From assembly GCA_002914805.1 (NCBI GenBank), contig JXTB01000023.1, positions 417,806 to 481,805 on the forward strand: 64,000 nucleotides of DNA. Reading direction: 5' to 3'. A program made the translations under genes and the position numbers. This stretch comes from Parasponia andersonii. Lineage: Eukaryota > Streptophyta > Magnoliopsida > Rosales > Cannabaceae. Below are positions 37,303 to 48,386 of the stretch, piece by piece. The notes beneath the pieces are model-generated. The model saw nothing but the letters and a program-made list of their open reading frames with translations. It was not told the DNA's origin and ran no database searches. Position 1 is the first letter of the stretch. The number at the start of each line of letters is the position of its first letter.

Positions 37303-37496
37303 GTTGAATTTGATCTTGAAAATCCAAGAGAGAATAAAGGAAGCTTGGTATGGATTATTAATAATGGATGAATATAGGCATACAGAGGAAAAAAGGCTAA
37401 TGGCAAGGAAATGTCATGCGGGGCGGAAAAGGTTGAGCTCCATGCAATGCCTCTTTCGTAATAATAATAATAATAATAATAATAAGCGATAATACA
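37303..37496 (-). promoter_or_regulatory. short residual upstream region of the methyltransferase-like gene
   Basis: All sequence between the ATG and Tat element B. It contains a (TAA)n microsatellite at about 37460-37486 and ends with ATACA (37492-37496), the target duplication. Any original promoter beyond this was moved 10.9 kb away by the insertion. Confidence 0.6.
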
Positions 37497-38168
37497 TGTG
37501 CGGTCTAAAATCCTAAAGTCGAATAAGGGTTAAGTTCGACATCCTCCCTGCTGATTATGTGCGACCTCTTCCACAGGTTATATGCTGGTTATGTGCGACC
37601 TCTTCCACAGGTTATATGTGACCTTCTCCGTGTAGTCTCTTTTTGCATAAGTACGTGCGTTTCTTTCTGTATAGGTGGTAGGCGACTTCTTCCGAAAGAA
37701 AAGGGAAACAAGTATATGCTATGTCAAACAGGAAACCTACAAGGAAAGGGAAACAGAAGTCTCCTATTTATGATCAACCAGCTACCCGTTTTGAGTAGTT
37801 ATCCAATTATGTTGTTACTTAATTTATGTTACCCGATTGTATAGTTACCCGTTTATACAATTAGGATCATAGGGACATAGGGTTACCTTTACCTATATAA
37901 AGGGGACTCAATGTTCCGAAGAGGAAAAAAGTTTTGAGTATGCCAATTGCTTTTCAGTTTTTCCAATTTCCAGACGAGACATTGTAACCTTGAGTGCTCG
38001 TAATTCTTCATAAAATAGTGAAAAAACAGTGGACGTAGGCTCATCTTTTTCGGGGCTGAACCACTATAAAATCATCTCTCTTTATTTGCTTTGATTATTA
38101 ACTCAATTTGCACAAGCCACATCTCTAAATTTTTTCTAAATTTATTATTGATAAAACCTCCATCAACA
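37497..38168 (+). repeat. 5' LTR of Tat element B
   Basis: 672 bp, starting TGTGCGG and ending CATCAACA. It is longer than the 3' copy because of a tandem 34-bp duplication (37549-37582 and 37583-37616). A TATATAAAG box is at about 37894-37902. Confidence 0.94.
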
Positions 38169-38192
38169 ATTTGGAACTAGAAGGAGGGCTAT
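38169..38192 (+). other. primer-binding region of Tat element B
   Basis: The sequence after the LTR, ATTTGGAACTAGAAGGAGG, has the spacing and TTTGG start of Tat primer sites but reads TGGAAC where TGGCGC is usual. It is probably a mutated site; the tRNA is not assigned. Confidence 0.5.
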
Positions 38193-38230
38193 TCCAGCAG
38201 ACAAATTTATCAAATTCCACTTTTTCAATA

Positions 38231-39930
38231 ATGGCAAACACTAGAAACACTACCAGAGTCACCGGAACTAGCCAAAACCAACCTCAAAGTACTGCTGCTA
38301 CACAGGCAGCCCCTGCTCCGGATCAGCCTACTATGACGATAACAGAGAACCTTTCCCAGAGACAGGATCGTATGGAGGAAACGCTCGTGAACCTTCAGCA
38401 AGTCACTAACCAGATCAATGACACCCTGCGACGACTTGCTGAAGGTCAGATGGTGACCCCACCATAACATGAACCCCCAAAGAACGTCCTGCTCAATTAC
38501 CTGAGAAAGGAATACAGATCCTAGAGACGAGAAGACGCGGCCAGCCAAGAACTCAGCAAGAGCGTCATGAAGATCGCACCTCCAAGGGGAAAGGCAAGGT
38601 CGCAAACTTGCCTCCGAAATCTGGTACGGAGAGTTCAAGTACGAACCGTGATCGTATACAACCTTCTCGTAAATCCACTAATAGCCAAGATCGCTTGAGC
38701 GGCGAACAAGGACGACCACCGAGAAGCGTCTTCGAAAGAATCAGCAGAGAGTCGAGACAAGATCCTGCAGACCTAAGACAGTATTTGGAGCGACCACGTG
38801 GTCATGATCGATCTGTATCGCATCACAACGACCAAAGCCAGTCTCGTCGCACTACATCACTAGATTCCTCTCATAGGTCGCAGAAGACTCTACCTGACCA
38901 ACCCGCCATGAAACAGGATAACGAACGAAGGTCGCTTTTACTGCCAGCAAGGAATGATGCTTTCCCTCTGAACGTCGATATTCACAATTTAAGGATCGCA
39001 TTAGACGCACTTACTGGCTGGGACGATGAGCTCGCTGGTGGGTATCGTCAGTCGCCATTCAGCGAGGAGGTTCGAGCTGCAGCCCTTCCTACTGGATTCA
39101 GACTTCCCACCATTAACACTTTTGATGGGAAGACTGATCCATAGGACCATATGGATCACTTTAGTGACTTGATGGAACTTCATCGGATTAGTGATCATGC
39201 ACGCTGCAGATGTTTCGCTGTAACACTCTCAGGAGCAGCGAAGAAGTGGTTTCGAAGACTTAAATTCGGTTCAATTTCGTCCTGGCAACAATTACAGACG
39301 GTGTACTTAAGACAGTTTCAGGCCGCAAAGAATTTCACTGTTCCGTTTGTTAGTTTGTCCGCAATCCGGCAAGGTCCAGAGGAGACTCTACGGTCTTATC
39401 TCAATCGGTTCACTTCAGAGCTAGCGAAGGTCAACAACCCACCTGAAGGAGGAGTTCTTANNNNNNNNNNNNNNNNNNNNNNNNNNNNNNNNNNNNNNNN
39501 NNNNNNNNNNNNNNNNNNNNNNNNNNNNNNNNNNNNNNNNNNNNNNNNNNNNNNNNNNNNNNNNNNNNNNNNNNNNNNNNNNNNNNNNNNNNNNNNNNNN
39601 NNNNNNNNNNNNNNNNNNNNNNNNNNNNNNNNNNNNNNNNNNNNNNNNNNNNNNNNNNNNNNNNNNNNNNNNNNNNNNNNNNNNNNNNNNNNNNNNNNNN
39701 NNNNNNNNNNNNNNNNNNNNNNNNNNNNNNNNNNNNNNNNNNNNNNNNNNNNNNNNNNNNNNNNNNNNNNNNNNNNNNNNNNNNNNNNNNNNNNNNNNNN
39801 NNNNNNNNNNNNNNNNNNNNNNNNNNNNNNNNNNNNNNNNNNNNNACTATTTTTGGAGGACCGCATGTTGGAGGAGATTCCAAGCGAGCACAGGATAGAT
39901 ATGCGTGAGAAGCTCGACAGCAGCCGTTAA
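38231..39930 (+). pseudogene. gag of Tat element B (interrupted, with assembly gap)
   Basis: The ATG at 38231 opens a frame that meets TAA at 38465. The protein continues in another frame from about 38608 to TAG 39142-39144, then from 39151 through the capsid-like retrotrans_gag core (KKWFRRLKFGSISSWQQL at about 39240-39295, ETLRSYLNRF at about 39380-39410). The N run 39461-39845 covers the C-terminal capsid and the zinc-knuckle region. The end of the ORF is at 39930. Confidence 0.85.
39461..39845. other. assembly gap (385 N)
   Basis: Unknown bases within gag. True length may differ from the N count. Confidence 0.99.
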
Positions 39931-40076
39931 CCAACGTCATGCATCTTGATCAGCGACCACGCAAGCTTCAACGAGTACCGGAAATAGATATTACCTTCAC
40001 AGAGTAAGATGCAAGGGAAGTCCATTATCCGCATAATGACGCGCTGGTCGTAAAAATTAACTGTAGAAGCACACAG

Positions 40077-40397
40077 TTGTGGCGAGTATTGGTCGACAAC
40101 GGAAGTGCTATGGACATCCTATACTTCGATGCCTTCAAAAAGATGGGGTTGAATGAGAACGACCTGAAGCCTGCCGCCACTCCCCTCTATGGTTTTACTG
40201 ATGACAGCCTGATGCCTATGGGCATGATTGAACTGATGGTTAGCGTTGGGACCTTTCCAAGGGTTTCATCGATAATGACCCAGTTTTTGGTGGTAGATTG
40301 CCCATCTACCTTCAATGCTGTGCTAGGAAGACCGACATTAAGGAAACTTCGAGCTGTCACCTCGATCTACCATCTAACAATGAAGTTCCCGACCTAA
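40077..40397 (+). pseudogene. retropepsin-like protease segment of Tat element B
   Basis: Contains the aspartic-protease motif VLVDNGSAMDIL (a DNGSA variant of the usual DSGSS/DGGSS) and the second conserved box FNAVLGRPTL. It is in the same frame as the pol ORF that follows and is separated from it by stops at 40395-40397 and 40650-40652. The linker between them is rich in Ser/Ala/Val repeats around 'gcgtcagtcgtggcagcgga' (40525-40640). Confidence 0.8.
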
Positions 40398-40529
40398 CAT
40401 GGGGTAGGCGAGGTACGAGAAAATCAATACGATGCGAGGACATATTATAACAACTCGCTAAAACTCGCAGCAAAGGATACGACGTCCCGCACAATGATGG
40501 TCCACCTGCCAGAGGAAGCGATCGAAGCG

Positions 40530-40650
40530 TCAGTCGTGGCAGCGGATGAAGCGTCAGTCGTGACAGCGGACAAAGCGTCAATCGTGGCAGCAGACAAAAC
40601 GTCAGCCGAGGCAGCGAGCAAATCTCCAGTCGGATCGTCAGATAAAGCGT
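40530..40650 (+). repeat. short repeats in the protease-RT linker
   Basis: The phrase 'aagcgtcagtcgtggcagcgga' recurs with substitutions about four times at a spacing near 30 bp, giving an Ala/Ser/Val-rich repeated peptide. Confidence 0.6.
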
Positions 40651-40664
40651 AAGTCGAATCGTTA

Positions 40665-43600
40665 GTGAAAGTGTCAATCGAAACAACCAGTGAAGACTTC
40701 GATCCTCGAGAAATTGACGAAGTCAGAACTGGACCCGTTGAAAACCTGGAAGATTTATCATTCAATCTGTCTTCCAGGACTTTGAAGATTGGAACGAAGG
40801 TTCAAGGACCTGTGCGAGCTTCATTGATCGTTGTTCTGAAGTCTAATTTGGATGTCTTTGCATGGCAGCATTCGGATATGGTAGGGATTGATTCAAGGAT
40901 CATATCCCACCGTCTTAACATAGATCTGTCGAAAAAGCCTGTGCGACAAAAGAGAAGGGCTATGAATCCAGAACGCTACGTCACATTAAAGGAAGAGGTG
41001 GAGAAATTGCTCGAAATTGGGTTCATAAGAGAATCTTTTTACCCTGACTGGCTTGCAAATCCGGTCTTGGTGAAAAAACCTAATGGGAAGTGGAGGACCT
41101 GTATTGATTTCACCGATCTCAACAAGGCATGTCCTAAAGACAGTTTCCCTCTTCCGAGAATTGATCAGCTTGTAGATGCGACGTCGGGGCATGAACTTTT
41201 AAGCTTCATGGATGCGTATTCAGGATACAACCAAATCCCCATGTACGAGCTGGATGAAGAACACACCTCGTTCATCACTGATCGAGGATTATACTGCTAT
41301 AAAAAGATGCCCTTCGGACTTATCAATGCAGGAGCGACCTACCAACGTCTTGTCAATATGATGTTTGCGAAACAAATTGGCAAGACAATGGAGGTATACG
41401 TCGATGATATGCTAGTCAAGTCAGAAAAAGCTGAAGATCACATCAAGCACCTTGATGAAATGTTCAAAATCCTCCGGAGATACCAGATGAAGCTAAATCC
41501 CCAGAAGTGTGCATTTGGAGTGGGATCTGGAAAATTTCTGGGTTTTATGGTCAACCAGCGAGGGATCGAAGCAAATCCTCAGAAGATACAAGCGTTGATT
41601 GATATGCAATCTCCTTGTAAACCCAGAGATGTGCAAAGCCTAGCAGGAAGAGTAGCTGCTCTCAGTCGGTTTGTATCCAGATCATCCGATAAATGCCAAC
41701 CTTTCTTTGAGGTGTTGAAGGGATCAAAAAGGTTCGAGTGGACGGAGAAAGGCGAGCAGGCGTTCCAAGAATTAAAAAAACACTTGGATTCCCCTCCACT
41801 CTTGTCGAAACCAAATCCGGGAGAAGAATTATGCCTATATCTCGCTGTTTCTAAGTATGCGACGAGTGCCGCATTAATTCGCGAGGAGGCAAATATTCAG
41901 CGACCTGTGTATTATGTGAGTAAAAGATTACTTGATGCTGAAACCAGATATCTCGAGATGGAAAAATTGGCGCTGGCACTCGTAATTGCATCAAGAAAGC
42001 TTCGACCTTACTTCCATGCTCACTCCATCCGGGTTTTCACGAATTTCCCGCTGAAACAGGTCTTACAGAAACCTGAGACGTCAGGACGGCTGCTTAAGTG
42101 GGCAGTTGAATTGAGTCAATTTGACATCAATTTTCAACCTCGCACTGCTATAAAGGGTCAAGCCCTCGCAAATTTTATCGCAGAATTTACATACGACGTC
42201 AATCCTCCCACGAGAGTACTCGACAAACCTGCCTCAGATACATCAAAATTATGGAAGCTTTATGTTGACGGGTCATCGAATGAGAATGGAGCAGGTGCGG
42301 GCATAGTTTTAATCAGTCCTGAAGGGCACAATATTCATTATGCGCTTCGCTTCAAATTCCCAACATCAAATAATGAGGCCGAATACGAAGCACTAATAGC
42401 TAAGCTAAAGCTCGCACAGGAAATAAAGGTCGAAGTAATCGAGGTATATAGCGACTCCCAGCTGGTCGTCTATCAGGTTAAAGGTAATTATCAAGCGAGA
42501 GAAGAAAGAATGATGGCCAATTTAAAGAAGGTGCAACAGTTGTTCTTAACGTTCGACACTTATGACATACAGCTTCTTCCTCGTATTAAAAACACCCGGG
42601 CAGATGCACTCGCTAAGCTCGCTTCGACGAAGGATGTAGAATTATTGAAAGTAGTTCCCGTTGAATTTCTTATCTCACCGAGCATCGAGGTCGAACCCCA
42701 AGTAATTATGCCAGTTGATGAGGAACCATCGTGGATGGACCCCATAATGCGATATATACAAAGCGGCGATCTCCCTGAAAATAAAGACGATGCAAGGCGG
42801 CTTCGCATGAAAGTGGCTCGCTATATCATTCAGGATGAGCAACTTTATCGAAGGAGTTTCAGCTCGCCATTATTATTGTGCGTCAATGATAAAAAAGCAC
42901 GCTACATTATGAGGAAAATTCACGAAGGAATATGTGGGAATCATTCTGGGGGGCAAGCGCTCGCGAATAAGATTCTACAACAAGGGTACTTTTGGCCAAC
43001 TATGAAGAAGGATACATTGGAATTTGCTAGGAAATGCGATAAATGTCAACGATTTGCGACCATTCCTAGAAAACCACATGTTCCTTTAACTTCAATGACT
43101 AGTCCATGGCCATTTGCTGTGTGGGGAATTGATATTATCGGGATGCTTCCATTAGCGCGAGGTGGTTTGAAGTATGCGGTGGTCGCAGTCGATTACTTTA
43201 CAAAATGGACGGAAGCCGAAGCCTTGAGCACCATCTCCGCGAAGAAAATGATAGATTTCGTTTATAAATCTATAATCTGTCATTATGGTATACCACATAC
43301 CATAATTTCTGATAATAGAAAGCAATTCGATTGTGACGAGTTCCGTGACTTCTGCAATAACTTGGGCATCAAAAAGAACTTCTCCACTGTTGTACATCCA
43401 CAGGCCAATAGGCAGGTCGAAGCGATAAACAAAATACTCAAGCAAAATATAAAGACGAAGCTAGAGGAGCATAAAGGAGCTTGGCCAGAAGTACTTCCAG
43501 AAGTGTTATAGGCTTATCGCACCACACAACGAACTACTACAGGAGAAAGTCCATTCTCCTTGGTTTATGGATATGAAGCGATGATTCCTATTGAAATTGG

Positions 43601-43967
43601 TGCGGGCTCCCTGCGGCGATCTATTTACAAGCAAAAACAGAATGATCAATTGCTGAGAGTTGAACTCGATCTTTTAGAAGAGCGGCGTGAACAATCTTAG
43701 CTCCGAATTGCATCATACCAACGGCGCACTGCTCGATATTATAATTCCAAAGTCAAGGGTAGATATTTTGAAGTTGGAGATCTTATCCTTCGACGAGTTC
43801 TACCTAAAAATAGAGAGCATGGTGCTAGTGTATTTGGGCCTTCTTGGGAAGGACCTTATATTATTGATAATGTCATTCGACCTGGAACATATAACTTAGC
43901 TCGCATCGGTGGACAAAAGGTCGAGCATGCCTGAAATGAAGAACAACTTCGTCGTTATTATCAATAA
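40665..43967 (+). pseudogene. pol of Tat element B (RT-RH-aRH-integrase) with late stop codons
   Basis: A 948-codon open frame (40665-43511) continues in frame to 43967 through three nonsense codons (43509 TAG, 43698 TAG, 43932 TGA). RT spans about residues 100-300 with YVDDML at 245-250. A degenerate Ty3-type RNase H (about 385-470) precedes an archaeal-type RNase H (about 530-655, from LYVDGSS with D535). Integrase has the zinc site H753, H760, C791, C794 and the catalytic triad D823, D883, E919 with the classical 35-residue D-E spacing. Near the triad, R885 and R916 occupy positions that are normally Gly. The first stop cuts the integrase core before its C-terminal part. Replication enzymes through RNase H could be made, but integrase is probably inactive. 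Confidence 0.9.
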
Positions 43968-44664
43968 ATCTTCATGATATCTTCAACAGCCTATTGTATC
44001 TTCTTCATTAATATTCAATAATACTTCTTCGGCTATTACTTCAACTCAGTTATTACTTCGGCTATTCTTCATTTATAGTTTTATGGCAGTTTTCGGACAC
44101 CATAAAACTCGGGGGGCAGTAGGATCAGAGTTATCTCTTACTTGTTTCCTAAGGGACTATGCAAACGTCCATTTAGAGGAGACAGGGTTTCAGATCGTCG
44201 AAATGTCTAAATCTCACTTCATCGACGTGTCTGAATCTCCTTAAAATTCTAGGATTTTCTTCTCGCTTCATGCCTCAGCATGTCGTATTACGCAATTTCC
44301 CTCCTCGAACAGAAAAGTAACTAAGCAAAACGTTCGTTGTTCGAAGTGATATATTGCTATGTTTTATTTTGACATGGAAATTTTGAAATACAGTTAGAGT
44401 TTGCATCACTCGTATTAACTGTTTTCTTAAGCGACCTAACCCATCCTAATGCTTAAAACTCGTTTTAAGTTAGTCGGATTTAAATCGCTAAAAGCGTATT
44501 GATCGATCACTTGTGATTGACTACTTAGTTAAAATTACCGTTGTTTCTTTTAATTATTTTGCATGAGCATATAAGGAAAAATGATATTTATTAAAAAAGT
44601 CGTCCATACATAAACAAAAAAGGGGGACAAAGCCCACATTGTTCCAAGAAAAAGAAAACACAAT
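43968..44664. other. spacer between pol and the antisense gene of Tat element B
   Basis: Non-coding on both strands as far as seen. No counterpart of the 100-bp array of element A is present. Confidence 0.6.
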
Positions 44665-46855
44665 TCATGTGGAAGGGCTCGCGCCGTCATCCCCAGCCTT
44701 GGTCGTATCATCTTTCCAGCTCTGCACAAGTTCGACCACATCCTCGCCAAGGATGGAGAAGTCAAAATCCAGGTGCTCGCAGAATATGTAAAAGATGATG
44801 GTCGACGAGGCGATATCACTAGCTTTATCTTCGAGTTCTTTGACCTCGGTCGCCTTGAACTCCTCGATAGCCTTGTGAACCGCCTCGGTGGTCACTTCTC
44901 TCATACGGTCCAGATACTCAAAAATGACCTTCTCGAGCTCTTTGACTTTCTCCTCGAGATTTTCCTTGGCGAGTCTCTCCTTGGCCAGGTCCTCGAGCAT
45001 CTGCTGCTTTTCTGAGTCAAAGGCCGTTCTCTCCTCCTCTCGAGCCTTTTCCGAGTTCTCGAACACTTGAGTTATCTCATAAACTTTCTCAGTCTTCTCT
45101 AAGCATTCAAGAACTGGATCGTGCATCAGGATAGCAGCAGCCACAGTCTAAAAATATATATATATATATATATAAATCTCCAAGTTAACACCAAAGGAGT
45201 ATTCACGAAGAGAAGATTGAGAAGCTTACATTGGCCAGCATCCTCATCGCAGATCCGAAAGCGACCTTGGCAGAATATCGCTTCATTCGCTCCTAACCTT
45301 CTTCAGATGTGAAGCGATCGATAAAGGCTGCGCTCATACCAGCCTTCTCTGGTAATTGGTTGAGGAGTGTGAAGAGCTCGTCGCCTTTATCTGCCAAGGT
45401 CGGTTCCGAAGAAGTGGTAGCCTCGGTTGGGGGTTCAGGAGTGCTCGCTGGCTAAGATGGTTGTGGAAGGGGCGAGCTCGCTGGGACGTCCTCGAAGGCA
45501 ACTTTTCTCTTCTTCGAGCAGTCGACCTTCTCCTTCCCTTTCGATGGCGGGGTACTCTCGGGTGTCTTGGTTTTTGCCATGGACCCGAGAGTTAAAGGTG
45601 GTGCTCGCAGGCCACTATCAATGACCATCTCTGTACAGAACATGTTAGTGAGCAAGGAAATATAGTATAAAGGTAATTAGAATGAGCGTGCAGTTACCTT
45701 CTTCTTGTGGAGCTGGTTGAGGAGCTGGTGGTGACACTGTCTCTGGAGATGAAGGCTCTGAGCGTGGAGGTGTGGCCGGTGCCTTTCGTTTTCTAATCCT
45801 AGAAGACGAGGCACCTAAGTCCGTCCTCTTCCTTGGCTTCTTCTTCGAGCTCGATGGCCTGGACGAGAGAACTGGGGGGTCTGGGAACGCAGCACCCTTC
45901 GGAATCAGACCGCAAGTGACCAGGTTATTCGTAGTGCCTAGTACCTTCTAATTAAATTCTTCAATTGGAAGTTCGTTGATCTTATAAACTCTTGCGAGCT
46001 GTTCCTTGGAGAGTCCAGGTCGATCCCTATTATCTACGATGACATTGGAATGCGATCAGTATAAGAATAAATATAGAAACAAGGCAATAAATTGGAAGAC
46101 TACCTACCGGGATTCTGAAAGAAGCCGTTAGCTGCATAGTCAAAATGGAAAAATAGATTTTTCCATTTTCCCATGTTGTTGCGAACCCCGTAGATCATTT
46201 TTATTGCCTGATTCGACCATTTGCTCACATAGAAGAAGCCAAGATCTGACGGATTTGATTTTACTTGGTAGAACCAAGCAAATTCTTCAGGTGAAGGGGT
46301 TTCTAAACCTAGTTTATGGTACAGAATATATAAACCTACCAGATATCTATAGGTATTAGGGGTCAATTGAAAAGGTACGACCCCATAGTAATCAATGATT
46401 GATTTTATATACGGATGGAGTAGGAGATGCACGCCGCACTTGAGGACTGCCTCAGAAAAGGAAGTGAGTCCATGTGGGGGAGTGTGTGGTCGGTTAAATT
46501 CCATTGGTAGACGAAGGGGGATGGCGATCTTATAGCTGCTCGCAATTTTTCTGAGTTTGTTCGACGTGCAGCTCGTCCGAACATTGGTACATGACCAGTT
46601 CCCTTCTATATATTGGTAGCCAGATGAAAATGCAGGGGCATCCCTTATGTGTCTGGGCCATTGATCCTGGGGGAGATCACCTATTCGAGGGCTACTCTGT
46701 CTAGCCCCCGTTATTTCTATCTCGGATTCCAGCTCGAGATAATCTTCGAGATTAATGGAGCTAACACTTGAGTTAGATTCTCCAAAAAACGTATTTCCTT
46801 CCCTAAATTCCTCACTACTAGAAATCTGAAAAGAAATACGCAGGGATTCAGACAT
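44665..46855 (-). pseudogene. antisense Transposase_28-like (gypsy-associated) gene of Tat element B
   Basis: Minus-strand, spliced-looking gene. Exon 1 (46855 to about 46108, 248 codons) starts at ATG and carries a PF04195-like region: IPLRLPMEFNRPHTPP, LHPYIKSIIDYYGVVPFQL, YLVGLYILYHKLG, and GFFYVSKW. It ends at a CCG|GTAGGT donor. A second exon from about 46036 (after a TAG acceptor) encodes DNRDRPGLSKEQLARVYKI and a basic, Ser/Pro-rich linker. It contains a stop near 45950-45955. Further segments lie at 45655-45250. The last (45144-44665) is a strong coiled coil rich in Glu, Lys and Leu, ending in a normal stop. Function is unknown; nuclear or gag-like roles are speculation. It shares layout with the antisense gene of element A. 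Confidence 0.7.
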
Positions 46856-47743
46856 CGAGGATTTTCACTATGCTAGCACTTTGGGTATTCATCCTAAGAC
46901 TATACTAAGCAAGCAAGCTCATTCCTAAATGGTCTACGGATTCGTAAAAATGTTCGAGCAGTTCATCAGTAAATGTTCGAGCAGTTCGTTGGGAATAAAA
47001 TAGGGTATCAGACCCTAGAAATTCTTTTCACAGGTTCATTTATGATTGTTATCTAGTAAGTCTACCCTACGGACTGAAAAAGGGGGAGTGTAAAAAAAAA
47101 AAAAAAATTTCTCATTTCATTTCAGTGTAGGATGAGTATTTATTCCTAAAGATTGAAATCACTTTCAAGAATAAAAGAAATAAGAGAAGAAATAAACTGA
47201 CCTTTCTTCAGAAGCGAAAGATTTGAGATGATTTGAACTTCGTCAGAGAAGAATCTGTAATTTGTGCGAGCTGAAAGATAAAACGGCATTAGGGTTCTTT
47301 GGAGTTTTGATATTTTCTGAGATGGAAACAGTAAAATGAAACAGGAACAGGTTGGTTTCTGATATTTATAATCCAGGTACCGTTAGATCACAACCGTAGA
47401 TCAGAGAGTTTGAATTTTAAATCTGAAGGCCGAAGATTGCGCGGGATTTGATTATATCCGAAAAGTCAGAATTGTTTAAAATTTGAAAAGATTTGGTTTT
47501 AAAAGAGTGACGGTTGATATCATTAGACTTCCTCGAATTCTGCTCTTTCTTAGAAAAGGCTACACGTGTTCCGTTCCGACAGAAAAGAGATACGCGTGAT
47601 CTTGAGAGATGGGATTTGAAATCTTGCGGCTCTTCGACTATTCAGACCTCAAGTTTAAGTCATGACATCACATTTTTAAGGTCGCACGGTAATTGGAAGC
47701 TCCATTTCGTCCTAAAGAACTAATGGAGCTGGGGGGTAATTGT
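46856..47743. other. upstream region of the antisense gene and polypurine tract
   Basis: Non-coding. It would hold the promoter and leader of the antisense gene. It ends with a purine-rich tract GGAGCTGGGGGG (47725-47736) a few bases before the 3' LTR, the plus-strand priming site of the element. Confidence 0.6.
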
Positions 47744-48381
47744 TGTGTGGTCTAAAATCCTAAGGTCGCATAAGGGTTAAGTTCGACCTCCTCCGTGCTG
47801 GTTATGTGCGACCTCTTCCACAGGTTATATGCGACCTTCTCCGTGTAGTCTCTTTTTGCATAAGTATATGCGTCTCTTTCTGTATAGGTGGTGGGCGACC
47901 TCTTCCGAAAGAAAAGGGAAACAAGTATATGCTATGTCAAACAGGAAACCTACAAGGAAAGGGAAACAGAAGTCTCCTATTTATGATCAACCAGCTACCC
48001 GTTTTGAGTAGTTATCCAATTATGTTATTACTTAATTTATGTTACCCGATTGTATAGTTACTCGTTTATACAATTAGGATCATAGAGACATAGGGTTACC
48101 TTTACCTATATAAAGAGGACTCAATGTTCCGAAGAGGAAAAAAGTTTTGAGTATTCCAATTGCTTTTCAGTTTTTCCAATTTCCAGACGAGACATTATAA
48201 CCTTGAGTGCTCGTAATTCTTCATAAAATAGTAAAAAAACAGTGGACGTAGGCTCATCTTTTTCGGGGCTGAACCACTATAAAATCCTCTCTATTTATTT
48301 GCTTTGATTATTAACTCAATTTGCACAAGCCACATCTCTAAATTTTTTCTAAATTTATTGTTGATAAAACCTCCATCAACA
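47744..48381 (+). repeat. 3' LTR of Tat element B
   Basis: 638 bp, starting TGTGTGG and ending CATCAACA. It lacks the 34-bp duplication found in the 5' copy and is followed by the duplicated target ATACA (48382-48386). Confidence 0.94.
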
Positions 48382-48386
48382 ATACA

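Larger units (their letters stand above)
37497..48381 (+). mobile_element. Tat-lineage Ty3/gypsy retrotransposon B (10.9 kb)
   Basis: LTRs at 37497-38168 and 47744-48381 are flanked by a perfect duplication ATACA (37492-37496, 48382-48386). By eye the LTRs differ at about 22 substituted positions over about 638 aligned bases plus one 34-bp indel, so it looks younger than element A. It carries gag (with an assembly gap), protease, a nearly continuous RT-RH-aRH-IN frame and an antisense Transposase_28-like gene. Scattered nonsense codons make it non-autonomous. Confidence 0.94.

Noticed and set aside
37557..37844. Open frames in the LTRs of element B (also 47806-48057)
   Set aside because: Both copies lie wholly in LTR sequence and are chance frames duplicated with it.
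39151..39930. Long open frames of X residues across the N gap (also at 53147-53762)
   Set aside because: They exist only because unknown bases contain no stops. The plus-strand frame at 39151 is used only for its sequenced gag ends.
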